This document shows, piece by piece, positions 8,332-18,249 of a stretch of 64,000 bases of DNA. This stretch comes from JAMXLO01 sp963832895. GTDB taxonomy: Bacteria; Pseudomonadota; Alphaproteobacteria; Acetobacterales; Acetobacteraceae. A model generated the notes under the pieces. The model ran no database searches. It was not told where the DNA came from and saw only the letters and a list, made by a program, of their open reading frames with translations. The stretch covers positions 124,001 to 188,000 of the forward strand of contig CAWHVQ010000015.1 in the NCBI GenBank assembly GCA_963832895.1, read 5' to 3'. Position numbers and translations under genes: made by a program. Position 1 is the first letter of the stretch. Every line of letters starts with the position of its first letter.

Positions 8332-10032
8332 TTGGAGTCGACATCGGCCGATCAGTCGATCGACGCGCTTGCCGGCCTGCTCGTCGCCAACGGGCAATGC
8401 GACGGCAGGACCATCGAGCGTGCCAGCCGGGTGGCGGCCGAAACCGGGCAGCGGCTGGACAGCGTGCTCATTCAACTAGGCCTGTTGACGGAACGCGGCC
8501 TAGCAGAGAGCTATGCCACCCTGCTCAAGCTTCCGATAGCGAATCCGAGCCGCTATCCGACCACCGAACCCCTGCTGGCTGATTGCCTGTCTCCACGCTT
8601 CCTGCGCCAGGCGCGCGCCTTGCCGGTCGCTGTCGAGGATGACGCGCTGGTGCTGGCCACGGCCGACCCGCTCGACGACTTCACGCCCGCCGCCGTCGCG
8701 GCGGCCTCCGGGAAACGCGTCAGGCTGGAAGTTGCCGTGCCCATCGAACTGGAGGCGGCGTTGGAACGCCTGTACCCGTCCGACGGTCGGGCCGAGGAGG
8801 CGCAACCCGAGGCCAGAGCGCCGCTAGAGGAGGACGCCGAACGCCTGAAGGACCTCGCCAGCGAAGCGCCGGTGATCCGGCTGGTCAACCAGATTATCAC
8901 GCGGGCGGTGGAGACGAACGCCTCCGACATCCACGTCGAGCCGTTCGAGGACAGGCTGCGCGTGCGCTATCGCTATGATGGCGTTCTGCACGAGGCGGAC
9001 AATCCGCCGATCCGGCTCGCCGCGGCCATCACCTCGCGGATCAAGATCATGGCCCGGCTCGACATCGCCGAGAGGCGCCTGCCGCAGGATGGCCGCATCA
9101 GACTGGCGGTGCGCGGCCAGGAGATCGACTTTCGCGTCTCCACCGTGCCGTCGCTGCACGGCGAGACGGTCGTCCTGCGCATTCTTGACCGCGCCGCCGT
9201 GGCGTTCGATTACGCGAAGCTGGGGCTGCCGCCGCCGGTGATCGCCCGCTTCCAGGAGGCCCTTGCGCTGCCGAACGGCATCGTGCTGGTGACCGGCCCG
9301 ACCGGTAGCGGCAAGACCACGACGCTGTACACCGGACTGCTCGCGCTGAATTCCATCGAACGCAAGATCGTGACGGTGGAGGACCCGATCGAGTACCGGC
9401 TGCACGGCATTACCCAGATGCAGGTGCATGAACAGATCGGCCTGACATTCGCGGAGTTTCTCAGTGCCATCGTCCGGCAGGATCCGGACGTCATCATGGT
9501 CGGCGAAGTCCGCAACCAGGAGACCGCGCAGGTCGCCGCTCAGGCCGCCTTGCTCGGCAGACTGGTACTGTCGACGCTGCACACCAACTCCGCGGCCGCC
9601 GCGGTGACGCGGCTGCGGGACATGGGATTGGAGGACTATCTGCTCGCGGCGGTGCTGCGCGGCGTGCTGGCACAACGGCTTGTGCGGCGGCTCTGTCCAG
9701 CGTGCCGCCGCGCGGCGCCGGCGCCGGTCGAGCTGATCCAGCGGTTCGATCTTACAAAGCGCTGCAACGGCACTGAGTTGACGCTGCAGCATCCGGTCGG
9801 ATGCCCGGAGTGCCGTCACACCGGCTATCGCGGCCGATTCGCCATCGCGGAATTCCTGACACTCAATCCGGAAATCGAACATCTCATCTTCGGGCGCGCC
9901 GACCACAACAGCATCGAGAAGGCCGCGATCGCCGCAGGCATGAGGCCGCTGCTGCAATGCGGGCTGGATGCGGTGCAGGCCGGTGAGACGACGCTTGAGG
10001 AAGTCGTGCGCAGCGTGCGGACGGACACCTGA
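8332..10032 (+). CDS. gspE: Type II secretion ATPase GspE
   Basis: Cytoplasmic hexameric ATPase powering the pseudopilus. It has an N-terminal T2SSE_N-like domain (IDALAGLLVANGQ, TGQRLDSVLIQLG, ALPVAVEDDALVLATADPLD), Walker A GPTGSGKTTTLY (coded near 9295-9330), an Asp box, Walker B DPDVIMVGEVR (near 9481), a His box, and a Cys pair module late in the protein (CPACRR and CPECRHTGYRGR). The TTG at 8332 is preferred because the in-frame ATG at 8236 would overlap the divergent gspO start and add 32 arginine-rich residues. The ATG start gives 598 residues, the TTG start 566. First gene of the right arm. Confidence 0.92.
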   Translation: MESTSADQSIDALAGLLVANGQCDGRTIERASRVAAETGQRLDSVLIQLGLLTERGLAESYATLLKLPIANPSRYPTTEPLLADCLSPRFLRQARALPVAVEDDALVLATADPLDDFTPAAVAAASGKRVRLEVAVPIELEAALERLYPSDGRAEEAQPEARAPLEEDAERLKDLASEAPVIRLVNQIITRAVETNASDIHVEPFEDRLRVRYRYDGVLHEADNPPIRLAAAITSRIKIMARLDIAERRLPQDGRIRLAVRGQEIDFRVSTVPSLHGETVVLRILDRAAVAFDYAKLGLPPPVIARFQEALALPNGIVLVTGPTGSGKTTTLYTGLLALNSIERKIVTVEDPIEYRLHGITQMQVHEQIGLTFAEFLSAIVRQDPDVIMVGEVRNQETAQVAAQAALLGRLVLSTLHTNSAAAAVTRLRDMGLEDYLLAAVLRGVLAQRLVRRLCPACRRAAPAPVELIQRFDLTKRCNGTELTLQHPVGCPECRHTGYRGRFAIAEFLTLNPEIEHLIFGRADHNSIEKAAIAAGMRPLLQCGLDAVQAGETTLEEVVRSVRTDT

Positions 10033-10035
10033 GCG

Positions 10036-11262
10036 ATGCCCACATTTCGCTATCGTGCGATCGGCCCAACGGGCGACGTCCAGACCGGCACAATGGATGC
10101 CGCGACGGAAGCCGAGGTCGTCGCGCGGTTGCAGCGTCAGGGCGCGATGCCGATGCGCGCCGAACCGGCCGAACGCGAGTCCTGGTTGACCGCGCTGTGG
10201 CATGCCGAATTCGCCACACGTCAGGGCCTGCGGCGACAGGAAACAGCGGACTTCATACGCGAGCTGGCGACCATGCTCTCAGCGGGTCAGGACCTGGACC
10301 GTGCCTTTCTGTATCTACACGAGACGGCGCCGAACACGCGGGTGCGCACGATGACCGCCGGACTGCGCGACGTCGTCCGTGACGGCAGCCCGCTTGCGGC
10401 CGCGCTAGGGCGCTATCCGCGCGCCTTCTCGCGCCTGCACGTTGCAATGGTGAGCGCCGGCGAAGCGAGTGGCCAGCTCGCGCCGACCCTGGCGCGTTTG
10501 GCCGATCTGCTGGAGCGTCAGCAGCGCCTGGCGGCTTCGGTCACCTCGGCGTTGATCTACCCATGCCTCCTGACCGTCGTGGCCGTCGGCTCCATTGCGC
10601 TGCTGCTAACCGAAGTGCTGCCGCAGTTCGTGCCGTTGTTCGAGCAGAGTGGCGCGAAGTTACCCGCCTCGACACAACTACTGATCGCAACCGGCGCCTT
10701 CGTTACGCGGTATGGCGTGTTTATGTTGCTCGGCTTGGCCGTCATGGCGCTGGTCGTGCGCGCCGCGTTCCGATTGCCGCGGTTTCGTCTGGCAATGGAT
10801 CGACTTCTGCTGCGTGTACCGATTGTGGGAGGGCTGTTGCGCGAGGTGCTGGCTGCGCGCTTCACGCGCGTGCTGGGTACTCTTCTGGTGAATGGCGTGT
10901 CACTGATCTCGGCCTTGGGGTTCGTGCGCGATGCGGTGGGCAACCGTGCCGCCATGGCGGCCGTCGAGCGGGCCACAGCGAGCGCGCGTGCCGGCGGAGG
11001 ACTGGCGCTGCCGCTCGCCGAGGGGCGGGTGTTTCCACTGCGGACGACCCATCTGCTGCGACTGGGCGAAGAGAACGCCGAACTTGGCCCGATGGCGCTG
11101 CGTGCCGCCGACATTCATGAAGAGCGCACACGCATTGCACTGCAGCGTATCGTCGCGCTGCTGGTCCCCGCCATCACCATCATTATGGGCATTGCCGTCG
11201 CTGGCATAGTCACATCGCTGCTGACAGCCATGCTCAGCCTGAACGACCTCGCAGCAGGATGA
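10036..11262 (+). CDS. gspF: Type II secretion inner-membrane platform protein GspF
   Basis: 408 residues, the family's usual length. The N-terminus MPTFRYRAIGPTGDVQTG is the typical GspF/PilC opening, followed by two repeats of the T2SSF helical domain (FIRELATMLSAGQDLDRAF and FTRVLGTLLVNGVSLISAL) and three hydrophobic helices near 170, 220 and 375. It anchors GspE and probably rotates the growing pseudopilus. It follows gspE by three bases. Confidence 0.94.
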   Translation: MPTFRYRAIGPTGDVQTGTMDAATEAEVVARLQRQGAMPMRAEPAERESWLTALWHAEFATRQGLRRQETADFIRELATMLSAGQDLDRAFLYLHETAPNTRVRTMTAGLRDVVRDGSPLAAALGRYPRAFSRLHVAMVSAGEASGQLAPTLARLADLLERQQRLAASVTSALIYPCLLTVVAVGSIALLLTEVLPQFVPLFEQSGAKLPASTQLLIATGAFVTRYGVFMLLGLAVMALVVRAAFRLPRFRLAMDRLLLRVPIVGGLLREVLAARFTRVLGTLLVNGVSLISALGFVRDAVGNRAAMAAVERATASARAGGGLALPLAEGRVFPLRTTHLLRLGEENAELGPMALRAADIHEERTRIALQRIVALLVPAITIIMGIAVAGIVTSLLTAMLSLNDLAAG

Positions 11263-11313
11263 TGGCGCGGATGTTACCGGTGGGCCGGAACCGGTGTGGT
11301 ATCGGGATAGCGG

Positions 11314-12359
11314 ATGCCCGGTGGCCCTGCCATGCTGCATGACGTCCTTCAATGGTGGGCAAGGCAGATGCGTGCCTTGCTGCCGCAAGGTTTGCTGCTT
11401 GATGCCAGCCAGAGCGATGCGCTTCTGGTTGCGTCCGCCGGCACGTCGGTCTTGCCGCAGATCCATCTCAGCTTGAGGCGGCGGCGGCGAGAAACACCTC
11501 TGGGCAGTTTTCGCCTGGACGAGGCGGGGCGCCGCGCCGCGATGGCTGCGATTCGCCAGCGTGCCGGGCGCGTGATCCTGCGGCCGGACCCTGCGGCGGT
11601 ACTGGAGCGCAAGGTCATGCTGCCGCTGGCTGCAGAGCAGGACGTTTCACGGGTACTGCGCTACGAAATGGATCGATTGACGCCGTTCACCGCCGAACAG
11701 GTATTCTGGTCGGCAATCATCGAACGACGCGACCGGGCTGGGGGACGGCTGGAGTTGAATTTGTCTCTGTTGCCGAAGTTATCGGTTCAGCCGGTTCTTG
11801 CGGCATTAGAAGCACTTGATCTCAAGGTCAGCGCGATCGAGACCGTAAGCCGCAACGGTGTAGCGCGACTGATCGATCTGGCTCCGCAGTCCTCGCAACG
11901 CCGGCGTTCGCTCGCCATCGCATGGGGCGCGTGCGGCGTGCTGGCGCTGATCGCACTCGCAACCCCGTTTGTCACGCAGTCGCTGGCACGGCGCGCAGTT
12001 GAGGCGCGCATCGCGGACCTCCAGCCGCGAATCACGCAGGTGGAGACGTTGCGTCGGCGGCTCGCGGCCGGATCTGCCGGGAATGACGTGATCGCGACCG
12101 AGCACGCCGGTACCGGCGATGCGCTGCAGGTGCTGGCGACCGTCACCGAGTTGTTGCCTGACGATACCGGTACTCGCCGACCTGTCGCTGCGTCAGGGCA
12201 AGCTGAGCATCAGCGGACGCTCCCGCGCCGCGCCGCTGCTGATTCCGGCAATGGCCGGCGATCCTACGCTGCACAATCCATCCTTCGCGGCGCCGGTGAC
12301 TCGGTACACCTGATGGCAATGCGGATACTTTCGTCATCCGCGCCGAGTTGAATCCCTGA
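11314..12359 (+). CDS. gspL: GspL-type T2SS assembly protein with two C-terminal frame breaks
   Basis: The first 280 residues look like a GspL/PilM-PilN composite: a degenerate actin-like cytoplasmic part (MLPLAAEQDVSRVLRYEMDR, LTPFTAEQVFW), a single membrane helix (SLAIAWGACGVLALIALA) and a coiled region. The direct frame drifts into arginine-rich nonsense after LLPDD. Dropping one G from CGGTAC at 12168-12173 gives VLADLSLRQGKLSISGRS and APLLIPAMAGDPTLHNPSF; dropping one G from CGGTAC at 12302-12307 gives TPDGNADTFVIRAELNP and a stop at 12357, one base before gspM. The repaired length is about 347. The repaired text is coherent, so I think the intended frame is real. Confidence 0.75.
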
Positions 12360-12360
12360 G

Positions 12361-12933
12361 ATGGAGGGCGCGCTACCCGAAGGTCTTCGCGGGCGGCTGC
12401 TGGCACTGTCGCTGACCGTGACGATTTTGGCCGCGCTGTGGGCCGGCTGCGTGCAGCCCCTGATCGATTGGCACGCTGCGCGTGCCGCCACACTCGACCA
12501 GCGGCGCGCGCTGTTGCAACGCATGGCCACGCTTGCTGCGACCTTGCCGGAATTGCAACGCCAGGCCTCTGGTGAGCATGCGCCGGCAGCGGCGCTGCTG
12601 GAGGGCGCGTCCGATGCGATCGCAGGTGCCGCCCTACAGAGCTTGGTGCAGCACATGGCCTCGATGGCGGGGGCAGAACTCAACAGCATGGAAATCCTGC
12701 CAGCCGAGCAACGTGGAACTTATCGCCGTATCGGGTTGCGCGTGGCGACCGCGGCGCAATGGCCGGTGCTGGTCGAATTGCTGCAAGCGGTCGAGCAAGG
12801 CTCGCCGCGCATGTTGGTCGATGATCTGCAACTGCGCGCGCCTCCGGTCGCGATGCGTGCGGCGAATACGCCGATCAGCGCCTCGTTCACGATCGTGGCG
12901 TTTCGCGCCGCGACATCGGCCGGCGGCCAATGA
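12361..12933 (+). CDS. gspM: Type II secretion protein GspM
   Basis: 190 residues with one N-terminal membrane helix (LLALSLTVTILAALWAGCV), a coiled periplasmic stretch and a C-terminal ferredoxin-like fold (YRRIGLRVATAAQWPVLVEL). These match the GspM II subfamily that pairs with short GspL proteins in alphaproteobacteria. Role: inner-membrane platform, binding GspL and GspE. It starts one base after the repaired gspL stop and its stop overlaps the next gene (ATGA). Confidence 0.8.
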   Translation: MEGALPEGLRGRLLALSLTVTILAALWAGCVQPLIDWHAARAATLDQRRALLQRMATLAATLPELQRQASGEHAPAAALLEGASDAIAGAALQSLVQHMASMAGAELNSMEILPAEQRGTYRRIGLRVATAAQWPVLVELLQAVEQGSPRMLVDDLQLRAPPVAMRAANTPISASFTIVAFRAATSAGGQ

Positions 12934-13430
12934 CAGGCCTCGGGGGAGCGTTGCTGGTCGCCGCTGCGCTCGCCGCGGTCATCGCGCTGGAAGTCAGCAA
13001 TCCGCCCAGCGACGATGTGGAACGGTTGCAGACGCGTAGTGCGGTGGCAACTCCGCCGATATTGTCCACGACGACCAGTCACATGAATGATTGGGTTGCG
13101 ATTACGCTGGCGCGGCCACTGTTCAGTCCCGATCGCCGCCCCACAGCCGACGCGGTGACCGTCGCGAGCGGCAGAACCGTTCCCGGCTTGCCGCGGCTGG
13201 CAGGTATTCTTGTCGGGCCATTCGGTCGTAGCGCAATCTTTGCGACCAACGGCGCCAAGCCGATCGTCGTGCAGGAGGGCGGACGCGTCGCCGCCTACAC
13301 AATCAAATCGATCGAGGCGACTCAGGTTCGTCTGCTCGGCCCCGATGGCGCGCAGGTGCTGTATCCGAGCTTCGAGCCTGCCGCGGCTCCGGCACGCCGG
13401 CCCGCCGCCCAGGCTCCGCTATCGCGATGA
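12930..13430 (+). CDS. GspN/GspC-like T2SS protein linking platform and secretin
   Basis: 166 residues: an N-terminal membrane helix (GALLVAAALAAVIALEV), a linker, then a small beta domain (LPRLAGILVGPFGRSAIFAT, EGGRVAAYTIKSIEATQVRLL) that resembles the homology region of GspC, the domain that contacts the secretin N0 domain. There is no PDZ domain. Alphaproteobacterial systems often label this protein GspN; functionally it most likely does the GspC job, since no other GspC candidate exists in the locus. Overlapping starts and stops with gspM and gspD show tight coupling. Confidence 0.7.
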   Translation: MTGLGGALLVAAALAAVIALEVSNPPSDDVERLQTRSAVATPPILSTTTSHMNDWVAITLARPLFSPDRRPTADAVTVASGRTVPGLPRLAGILVGPFGRSAIFATNGAKPIVVQEGGRVAAYTIKSIEATQVRLLGPDGAQVLYPSFEPAAAPARRPAAQAPLSR

Positions 13431-15742
13431 GTGTGCGCCTGCTGCCGCTGTTCGTTTTGCTTGGCGTCCTGGTGGGCTGCGAGCATGCCGAGCAACCGGC
13501 GATACCCGCGTTGTCGGAGCTGCCCGGTACGCCGAACCCTGCGCCTCCACGCATCAACGGCGACGTTGGCGCCCCTCAAGCTTCACCACCGGCCGAGGTT
13601 TCGTACGGCACGCCCGGGGACGTGACCCTGCCAGGTTCCGCGACCACGAGTGAAGCAGGCGACATATCATTGGACTTCGCAGATACGGACATTCGCGAGG
13701 TCACGACGCAGATTCTCGGCAACATACTGAAGCTGAACTACACAATCGATCCGGCGGTGCATGGCAGCGCGACGTTGCGCACCGTGAAGCCGTTGGCGCG
13801 CACGCAATTGCTGCCGGTATTGCAATCGCTGCTCGCGCAGAATGGTGCAGCTTTGGTACAATCTGGCGGCTTGTACCGGGTCCTGCCAGCCGCGCAGGCG
13901 GCCGCCGCTCTGGGATCCGACGCAACAGCGGGCACTATCATAGTACCATTGCATTATGCTGCGGCCGAGGACTTGGCCAAGGTGCTGCAGCCCTACGTTG
14001 GTGATGGTGGCAAGATAATCGCCGATCCAGGACACAACGCGCTGCTGATCGGCGGCGAACCTCAGGCCAGAGAGAGCCTACAGGGTCTCGTACAGGCTTT
14101 CGATACGGATGTCCTCGCACGGCAGTCTTACGCACTTCTGCCGGTCAGCACTGGCGACGTGAAGGACTTCGCCAGTGCGTTGCAGGACGCGTTCCGCGGG
14201 CAAAGCGGCGGCGCGTTGGCGGGCATGGTGCGTGTGGTGCCGATGTCGCGCATCAATGCGGTGTTGGTGATCTCGCCGCAGCCGCGCTACATCGACCAGG
14301 CACGCAGGGTCTATGCCCTGATCGATCGTGCTCGGCAGCAGACGATCCGTAGCTGGCACGTTCATTACCTGCAGAACAGCCACGCCGAGGACATCGCCTA
14401 CGTGCTGCAGCAGGCGTTCACGCCCAACAATGTCACCGCGCAACCAACCAACGCGCAAGCCGGCGCGCAACGCATGAGCAATGCTGTCGGCGGCCTGGGC
14501 AATACGTTCGGCCGCGGCGGTGGCTCGGGCGGCGGCGGTGGCATGCAAGGTGGGTACTCCGGGGGCGGCTTTGGCGCGACCGGCGCCTCTGGTGGCATCG
14601 GCGGTATCGGCGGCGTTCCGACCGGGGCAACGCAGGGCGGTGGACTGACCGTTGCCGCGCCGCCGAGCCAGTCGGCCGGACCACAGGCTCCGGCACAGAG
14701 CAGCAACCCGTTGCTCGGACCGCTGGAGCCTGGCGCCACCGAAGCCAACACCGATGCTCTGCGCATCATTCCGGACGACCAGAACAACGCAGTCCTGCTG
14801 TACGGTACCCGGCGCGAGATCGACACGATCGAGGCGATGCTGCGCAAGGTCGACATCCTGCCTCTCCAGGTGCGCATCGACGCCGTGATCGCCGAAGTGC
14901 AGCTCAACGACAACCTTCAGTATGGCACGCAATTCTTCTTCAAGTCAGGCGGACTCAACAGCATCCTCAGCGACGCGACGCAAAGCACCACGCCGACGCT
15001 GACGCCAGCACAGGCGCAACTGAACCTCAGTTTTCCGGGGTTCTTCATCGGCGGCCATGGTCAGGGCGGCGCGCCATTTGCCATAAATGCGCTGCAGGCG
15101 GTCACGCAGGTTCACGTGCTGTCCTCGCCGGAGCTGCTGGTGCTGGACAATCAGCCGGCACGGCTGCAGGTGGGCAACGTGGTACCCTACCTGACGCAGT
15201 CATCACAGAGCCAAATCACGGCGAATGCACCGGTGGTAAATTCGGTCAACTACCAGCAGACAGGTGTGGTCATGGAGGTGACACCGCGAGTGAACAGTGG
15301 CGGCCTGGTGACACTCGACGTCATGCAGGATGTAAGCGATGTATCCACAGTGATCACCACACCGGGCATCAACTCGCCGACCTTCGATGATCGCAATGTC
15401 AGCTCGCGCGTCGTGGTGCAAGACGGTCAGACGGTGGGATTGGCCGGGCTGATCCGGGACAACGCGACTCTGGGCAATCAGGGCATACCGTGGCTGAAGG
15501 ATGTGCCGCTGCTGGGCTTCCTGGCAGGCAATCAGAACAATACCCGCCAGCGATCCGAGCTGCTGATCTTGATCACGCCGCATGTCATACATGATCAGCG
15601 CGACGCGCGGGCGCTGACCGAAGATCTGCGCGATCAACTGATCAATGCCGCCGCAGTGCCGGACAGGTTGAACTCATTGCGACCGTCCGGTTCCCCTGAT
15701 CCAGGCGCACGCCTGCGCAGCAAGCTCCAACTCCAGCCATGA
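13427..15742 (+). CDS. gspD: Type II secretion outer-membrane secretin GspD (predicted lipoprotein)
   Basis: 771 residues. The signal ends in a lipobox (VLVGC, Cys18), so the secretin itself may be lipidated and self-piloting. Domains in order: N0 (ISLDFADTDIREVTTQILGN), N1 to N3 repeats (ILPLHYAAAEDLAKVLQPY-like, PMSRINAVLVISPQPRYI, NNAVLLYGTRREIDTIEAML), a Gly-rich insert coded at about 14510-14650, then the secretin core (VLSSPELLVLDNQPARLQVG, GLIRDNATLGNQGIPWLKDVP, LLILITPHVI). It forms the 15-fold outer-membrane channel. The Gly-rich insert sits inside the N-domain stack, as in several lipidated secretins. Confidence 0.95.
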   Translation: MSVRLLPLFVLLGVLVGCEHAEQPAIPALSELPGTPNPAPPRINGDVGAPQASPPAEVSYGTPGDVTLPGSATTSEAGDISLDFADTDIREVTTQILGNILKLNYTIDPAVHGSATLRTVKPLARTQLLPVLQSLLAQNGAALVQSGGLYRVLPAAQAAAALGSDATAGTIIVPLHYAAAEDLAKVLQPYVGDGGKIIADPGHNALLIGGEPQARESLQGLVQAFDTDVLARQSYALLPVSTGDVKDFASALQDAFRGQSGGALAGMVRVVPMSRINAVLVISPQPRYIDQARRVYALIDRARQQTIRSWHVHYLQNSHAEDIAYVLQQAFTPNNVTAQPTNAQAGAQRMSNAVGGLGNTFGRGGGSGGGGGMQGGYSGGGFGATGASGGIGGIGGVPTGATQGGGLTVAAPPSQSAGPQAPAQSSNPLLGPLEPGATEANTDALRIIPDDQNNAVLLYGTRREIDTIEAMLRKVDILPLQVRIDAVIAEVQLNDNLQYGTQFFFKSGGLNSILSDATQSTTPTLTPAQAQLNLSFPGFFIGGHGQGGAPFAINALQAVTQVHVLSSPELLVLDNQPARLQVGNVVPYLTQSSQSQITANAPVVNSVNYQQTGVVMEVTPRVNSGGLVTLDVMQDVSDVSTVITTPGINSPTFDDRNVSSRVVVQDGQTVGLAGLIRDNATLGNQGIPWLKDVPLLGFLAGNQNNTRQRSELLILITPHVIHDQRDARALTEDLRDQLINAAAVPDRLNSLRPSGSPDPGARLRSKLQLQP

Positions 15743-16161
15743 GCATCCCGCTGCTCGCCTGCATGGCCAGCGTCGCCGCGTTCAATCATCTGCCGCCGCG
15801 CGTGCTGCCGTCGATCCAGGCCGTCGAAGGCGGCGCCGTCGGCGTCGTTCATCTGAATAGCGACGGCTCGCAGGACCTTGGCATCATGCAGGTCAACACG
15901 AGCTGGGTCACCAAGCTGGCGGCGGTGGCGAGGATCACGCCGGAGAGCGTGCGTGTGCGCCTGGTCTATGATGGCTGTTTCAACATTGCCGCGGCGGGAG
16001 CGATCATGCGCACGTATCTGAACGAGGCGCAGGGCGATCTGATGCTGGCGATCGGGTACTATCACTCACACACGCCGGCTCTCAACCTGGACTACCAATC
16101 CAAGGTGTTGGCCTCAGCATATCGATTGTTCGCCCGTGGCAAGGATTACGCAAGGAATTGA
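15739..16161 (+). CDS. Lytic transglycosylase embedded in the T2SS operon
   Basis: 140 residues with a short export signal (MSIPLLACMASVAAF) and a lysozyme-like SLT domain: the probable catalytic Glu in SIQAVEGG (about residue 30), then SDGSQDLGIMQVNTSWV (the family's GxMQxN core), then AAAGAIMRTYL and AIGYYHS. It resembles VirB1/IagB-type enzymes that open peptidoglycan for trans-envelope machines. It overlaps gspD by four bases (ATGA), so it is translated with the secretin and probably makes room for it in the cell wall. The Glu assignment is by alignment from memory. Confidence 0.8.
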   Translation: MSIPLLACMASVAAFNHLPPRVLPSIQAVEGGAVGVVHLNSDGSQDLGIMQVNTSWVTKLAAVARITPESVRVRLVYDGCFNIAAAGAIMRTYLNEAQGDLMLAIGYYHSHTPALNLDYQSKVLASAYRLFARGKDYARN

Positions 16162-16308
16162 GCAGTTGCCGCCCGTCGCCCGCCGTAACATCACAGTGGC
16201 GAAAGCAATTGCACGTGAGTCATGGGATGGTCAGCCTAGTGTCACGGCCCGGTAAAACGTTGCAGTCACCTTCCTGCCGTTCTTTCAGCAATCAGGGGAT
16301 GGGACAGG

Positions 16309-18249
16309 ATGATGAGTATCTGCAAGACTCGGCTGCTCGCCTGCGCTTCACTTGCGGCGATGGCGTCCCTGGCTTGGGGTCCGCGCGCTTCGGCGGCTCC
16401 GCCGCTCGGGCCAAACGATAACAACACCAAGACTCCGATCAAGCACGTCATCGTGATCTATGGCGAAAACCGCAGCTTCGACCATCTCTTCGCAACCTAT
16501 GTCTCCCCGGGCGGGGACAAGGTGCAGAACCTCCTGTCGGAGGGCATCATCAACGCGGACGGCTCGCCTGGCCCAAACTTCAAGCAGGCGCTGCAATACC
16601 AGGCGAGCGCCACCTCAAAGTACAGTGTTGCTCCGATGAAGAGCGGCCCCTACGCGACGCTGCCGCCGCCGAATACCGGAAGCGCTCCGGAATCAGCCAG
16701 CGACGAGAGCCCGCCGCCGTTTGCGACCATTGCAGCCGCTGCTGCCGTTGATTACGGCCTGCTGCCCGGCGACCTGCGGCTGCTGACCACGGGAGCGACC
16801 GGTCTGCCAGCGGATTCGGTCGATACGCGCATCAAGAACACCAACAACCTGCCGCCGGGGCCGTTCCAGCTCACGCCCGGCGTGCCCTACGACGCCTACG
16901 CCAATAGTCCGGTGCATCGCTACTACCAGAACTACCAGCAGTCGGACTGCGACGTCAGCCACGCCACGCAGCAGAACCCGAGCGGCTGTCTGAGCGATCT
17001 GTTTCCCTGGGTCGAGGTAACGATCGGCGCCGGCAATAACGGCAAACCGCAGCCCGCGGGGTTCAATGACCAGAGCACCAACGAGGGCGCCACTGCGATG
17101 GGATTTTACAATGTCCAGCAGGGCGATATGCCGTATTTCAAACGGCTGGCGGATCGATACACGCTCAGCGACAACTACCATCAGCCGACGATGGGGGGCA
17201 CCGGCCTGGACAGCATCTTCGCTGGGTTCGCTGATGCGCTCTGGTACAGTGACGGCAACGGCACCGCCCAGATCCCACCGACCAATCAGATCGAAGATCC
17301 GGATCCGCAAGCCGGGACCAACAACTGGTATACCCAGGACGGCTATTCCGGCGGCACCTACAGCATGTGCGCCGATACCAGCCAGCCCGGAGTAGGCTCG
17401 GTCGTCAGCTACCTCCAGAGCCTGTCAACCAAGATCAGTCCGAACTGCGAACCCAATCACTACTACCTGCTGAACAATTACAATCCAGGATACTACGGTG
17501 ACGGCACGGTGGCGGATACCACTGCCAATCCGTTCACCATACCGCCGAGCTCAACGCCAAGCATCGGCAATGTGCTGCTGGCCGCGCAGGTATCGTTCCG
17601 CTGGTACGGCGAGGGTTGGAACCAGTATGTCGACGATCCGAACGACCCGGCCGATGTCTACTGCAACATCTGCAATCCGTTCCACTATCAGACTTCGATC
17701 ATGACCAATGAGGGGCTTCGCACCTCGGTCATTCAGGACACCGCAAATCTCTACACCGACCTCCAGGACGGCATTTTGCCCGCTGTCGTTTCAGCGGTCT
17801 GAACGATGGCCATCCGGCCTCGTCGAAGTACAGTATCTTCGAGGCGTTCGTTCGCAAAATCCTGACAGAGCTGCGGCAGAAACCGGACCTGTGGAGTTCC
17901 ACTGCGGTCTTCATCACGACGGACCGAAGCAGGTGGCTACTACAACTCGGGATACATCCAGCCGCTGGACTTCTTCGGCGACGGTCCCCGCATTATGCTG
18001 CTGGTCGTGTCGCCGTTCTCGACCGGCGGCCACATCAGCCACAGCTACACCGACCACGTGTCCATTCTGAAGTTCATCGAGGCCAACTGGCAGCTACCGA
18101 CCATCTCGCCGCGCAGCAGGGACAACATGCCCAATCCGCAGCAGGACATCAGCAATCCGTACGTGCCGACCAACAGCCCGGCGATCGGCGACCTGATGGA
18201 CGCGTTCCATTTCGACAACTCCAGCGGAGGCGATGGAAGCCAAGACTGA
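16309..18249 (+). pseudogene. Secreted phosphoesterase (phospholipase C/acid phosphatase family), frame-disrupted
   Basis: The N-terminus has a Sec signal (ACASLAAMASLAWGPRASAA) and the family block HVIVIYGENRSFDHLFATYV (metal and nucleophile region). The direct frame stops at 17802. The second half (GLNDGHPASSKYSIFEAF, then WSSTAVFITTD) appears in another phase from about 17790. After an extra C near 17923-17926 it returns to EAGGYYNSGYIQPLDFFGDG, HISHSYTDHVSILKFIE and a stop at 18247. So there are at least two frame breaks; the first looks like a loss of bases. All catalytic blocks survive, so it is either a recent pseudogene or a misread gene. It lies between gspD and gspI, and a role as secreted T2SS cargo is likely. 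Confidence 0.75.

Noticed and set aside
8236..8344. Overlapping divergent starts of gspE and gspO as written
   Set aside because: Both need a start inside the other gene; a TTG for gspE and a frame repair for gspO remove the overlap.
14510..14650. Short repeats resembling a CRISPR or minisatellite
   Set aside because: They are Gly/Ser codon runs in the gspD insert; no regular spacer or fixed repeat length.
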